A stretch of 64,000 nt of DNA from contig NZ_JACEIC010000002.1 of assembly GCF_013778305.1 (NCBI RefSeq), positions 499,708 through 563,707 on the forward strand, written 5' to 3'. The DNA comes from Nocardioides agri (lineage in GTDB: Bacteria; Actinomycetota; Actinomycetes; Propionibacteriales; Nocardioidaceae). The position numbers were made by a program, and so were the translations under genes. How positions within the stretch are numbered: the first letter of the stretch is position 1; every line of letters starts with the position of its first letter. The notes beneath the pieces are model-generated. The model was not told the origin of the DNA. It ran no database searches and saw only the letters and a list, made by a program, of their open reading frames with translations. Below, piece after piece: positions 63,326-64,000 of this stretch.

Positions 63326-64000
63326 TCGGCGCCCTCCTGCGGCGTCTTGTTGGGGTTGCCCATCTGGCGCACGCCCGCCTTCTTCATGTCGAAGCGCTCG
63401 GCGGGCGCCACCTCGCCCCGGACCTCCTCGACCAGGCCGGTGATCACCGCCATGATCCGGTCGGTCGCCTCCTGGATGACCGCCAGGGTGCGCGGCTCCT
63501 TGGCCGCGATGTCGCTGAGGTCGATCGGCTCGCCGACCTTCATCCGGATCAGCTTGCGGGGAAAGAGGTCGGGCTTCTTCGCGTACGGCGCGAGCAGCTG
63601 CTGCGCGCCCCATTGGCCGACCGGGATCACCGGACAGCCGGTCTCGAGCGCGATGCGCGCCGCGCCGGACTTGCCGGTCATCGGCCAGCCGTCGGGGTCG
63701 CGGGTGATGGTGCCCTCGGGATAGACCACGACGCACTTCCCGTCGTGGACCGCCTGCACGGCGGCGTCGAACGCGCCGGCGGCGTTCTTGCTCATCCGCT
63801 CGACCGGGATCTGCCCGGCGGCCCGGAAGAAGGCGCCCAGCGCCTTGTTCTTGAACAGGCCGGACTTCGCGAGGTAGTGCGGCAGCCGGCCGTGGTCGTA
63901 GACCAGGTGGGCCGCCGTGAGCGGGTCGACGTGCGAGACGTGGTTGAGCACGATGATGCAGCCGCCGGTCGCCGGGATGTTCTGGCCGTCGATCCACTCG
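63322..64000 (-). CDS. plsC: 1-acyl-sn-glycerol-3-phosphate acyltransferase, C-terminal part (runs off the window)
   Basis: About 225 codons present, continuing beyond base 64000, so the N-terminus is missing. The HX4D motif is NHVSHVD, followed by FRAAGQIPVERM and the substrate block VVYPEGTITRD of PlsC-type acyltransferases. It adds the second acyl chain to make phosphatidate, the precursor used by cdsA. The C-terminal MKKAGVRQMGNPNKTPQEG is a non-conserved tail. Confidence 0.9.
   Translation of the reverse strand, partial: EWIDGQNIPATGGCIIVLNHVSHVDPLTAAHLVYDHGRLPHYLAKSGLFKNKALGAFFRAAGQIPVERMSKNAAGAFDAAVQAVHDGKCVVVYPEGTITRDPDGWPMTGKSGAARIALETGCPVIPVGQWGAQQLLAPYAKKPDLFPRKLIRMKVGEPIDLSDIAAKEPRTLAVIQEATDRIMAVITGLVEEVRGEVAPAERFDMKKAGVRQMGNPNKTPQEGAE

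Overview
The window is high-GC DNA from an actinobacterium. Its gene order is the conserved one of Propionibacteriales, most like Nocardioides and relatives: rpsB-tsf-pyrH-frr-cdsA, then xerC-dprA-comM-yraN-DUF2469-rnhB-lepB-rplS-trmD-rimM-khpA-rpsP, ffh, glnD-glnB-amtB, ftsY-smc, mutM-rnc-rpmF-DUF177-coaD-rsmD-recG, rpmB, thiL, and ddl-gpsA-plsC. The genus is inferred from gene order and GC-rich codon use; no marker gene was compared with a database. Most genes lie on the minus strand and many overlap by 1-4 bases (ATGA, GTGA, TGATG), as in dense actinobacterial operons. I saw no rRNA or tRNA gene and no CRISPR array.

Layout. 1-3655: cdsA (partial), frr, pyrH, tsf, rpsB (phospholipid, ribosome recycling, UMP kinase, translation). 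4023-5810: an M23-like envelope protein, a small membrane protein and a tyrosine recombinase. 5846-7711: a VOC protein and dprA. 7708-20530: comM (yifB), cut in two by an 11.2-kb integrated element. 20530-26839: yraN, DUF2469, rnhB, two lepB, rplS, a TrmD-acetyltransferase fusion, rimM, khpA, rpsP. 27020-35757: accessory genes (VanW protein, response regulator, amidohydrolase, His-tailed GH3 glycosidase, ROK regulator, MFS pump, NYN protein). 35780-41770: ffh, then a nitrogen-control cluster amtB-glnB-glnB-glnD. 42031-50315: glycosyltransferase, DUF2304, ftsY, thioesterase, smc, MFS transporter. 50392-57860: DNA repair, RNA processing and CoA genes through recG and a DAK2/FakA-type protein. 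58065-64000: rpmB, thiL, an AsnC-type RAM protein, a DUF3515 lipoprotein, ddl, a Cys/Met PLP enzyme, gpsA and partial plsC.

The most unusual part is the element at 9044-20287. It is bounded by two copies of AGGTCGAA. Removing one copy plus everything between them rejoins comM into a single 528-residue frame. It encodes a large serine integrase, a tandem helix-turn-helix protein (excisionase or regulator candidate), a replication-type AAA ATPase next to an iteron-like cluster of eight GGAACC motifs, a terminase large subunit fused to an N-terminal HNH domain, and a protein resembling HK97-type prohead proteases. I found no portal, major capsid or tail gene. This resembles phage satellites and the phiRv1/phiRv2 prophage-like elements of Mycobacterium tuberculosis rather than a full prophage. 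Between integrase and packaging genes lies a membrane/secreted cargo block: a secreted HNH nuclease with an 18-glycine linker and Excalibur domain, a second secreted Excalibur protein, a voltage-gated-type K+ channel, and a multi-pass membrane protein with a coiled coil. This block is the best candidate for an undescribed function.

The insertion separates dprA and the comM 3' part from the upstream yraN side of the competence/recombination operon. Integration and excision could therefore switch comM off and on; that is an inference.
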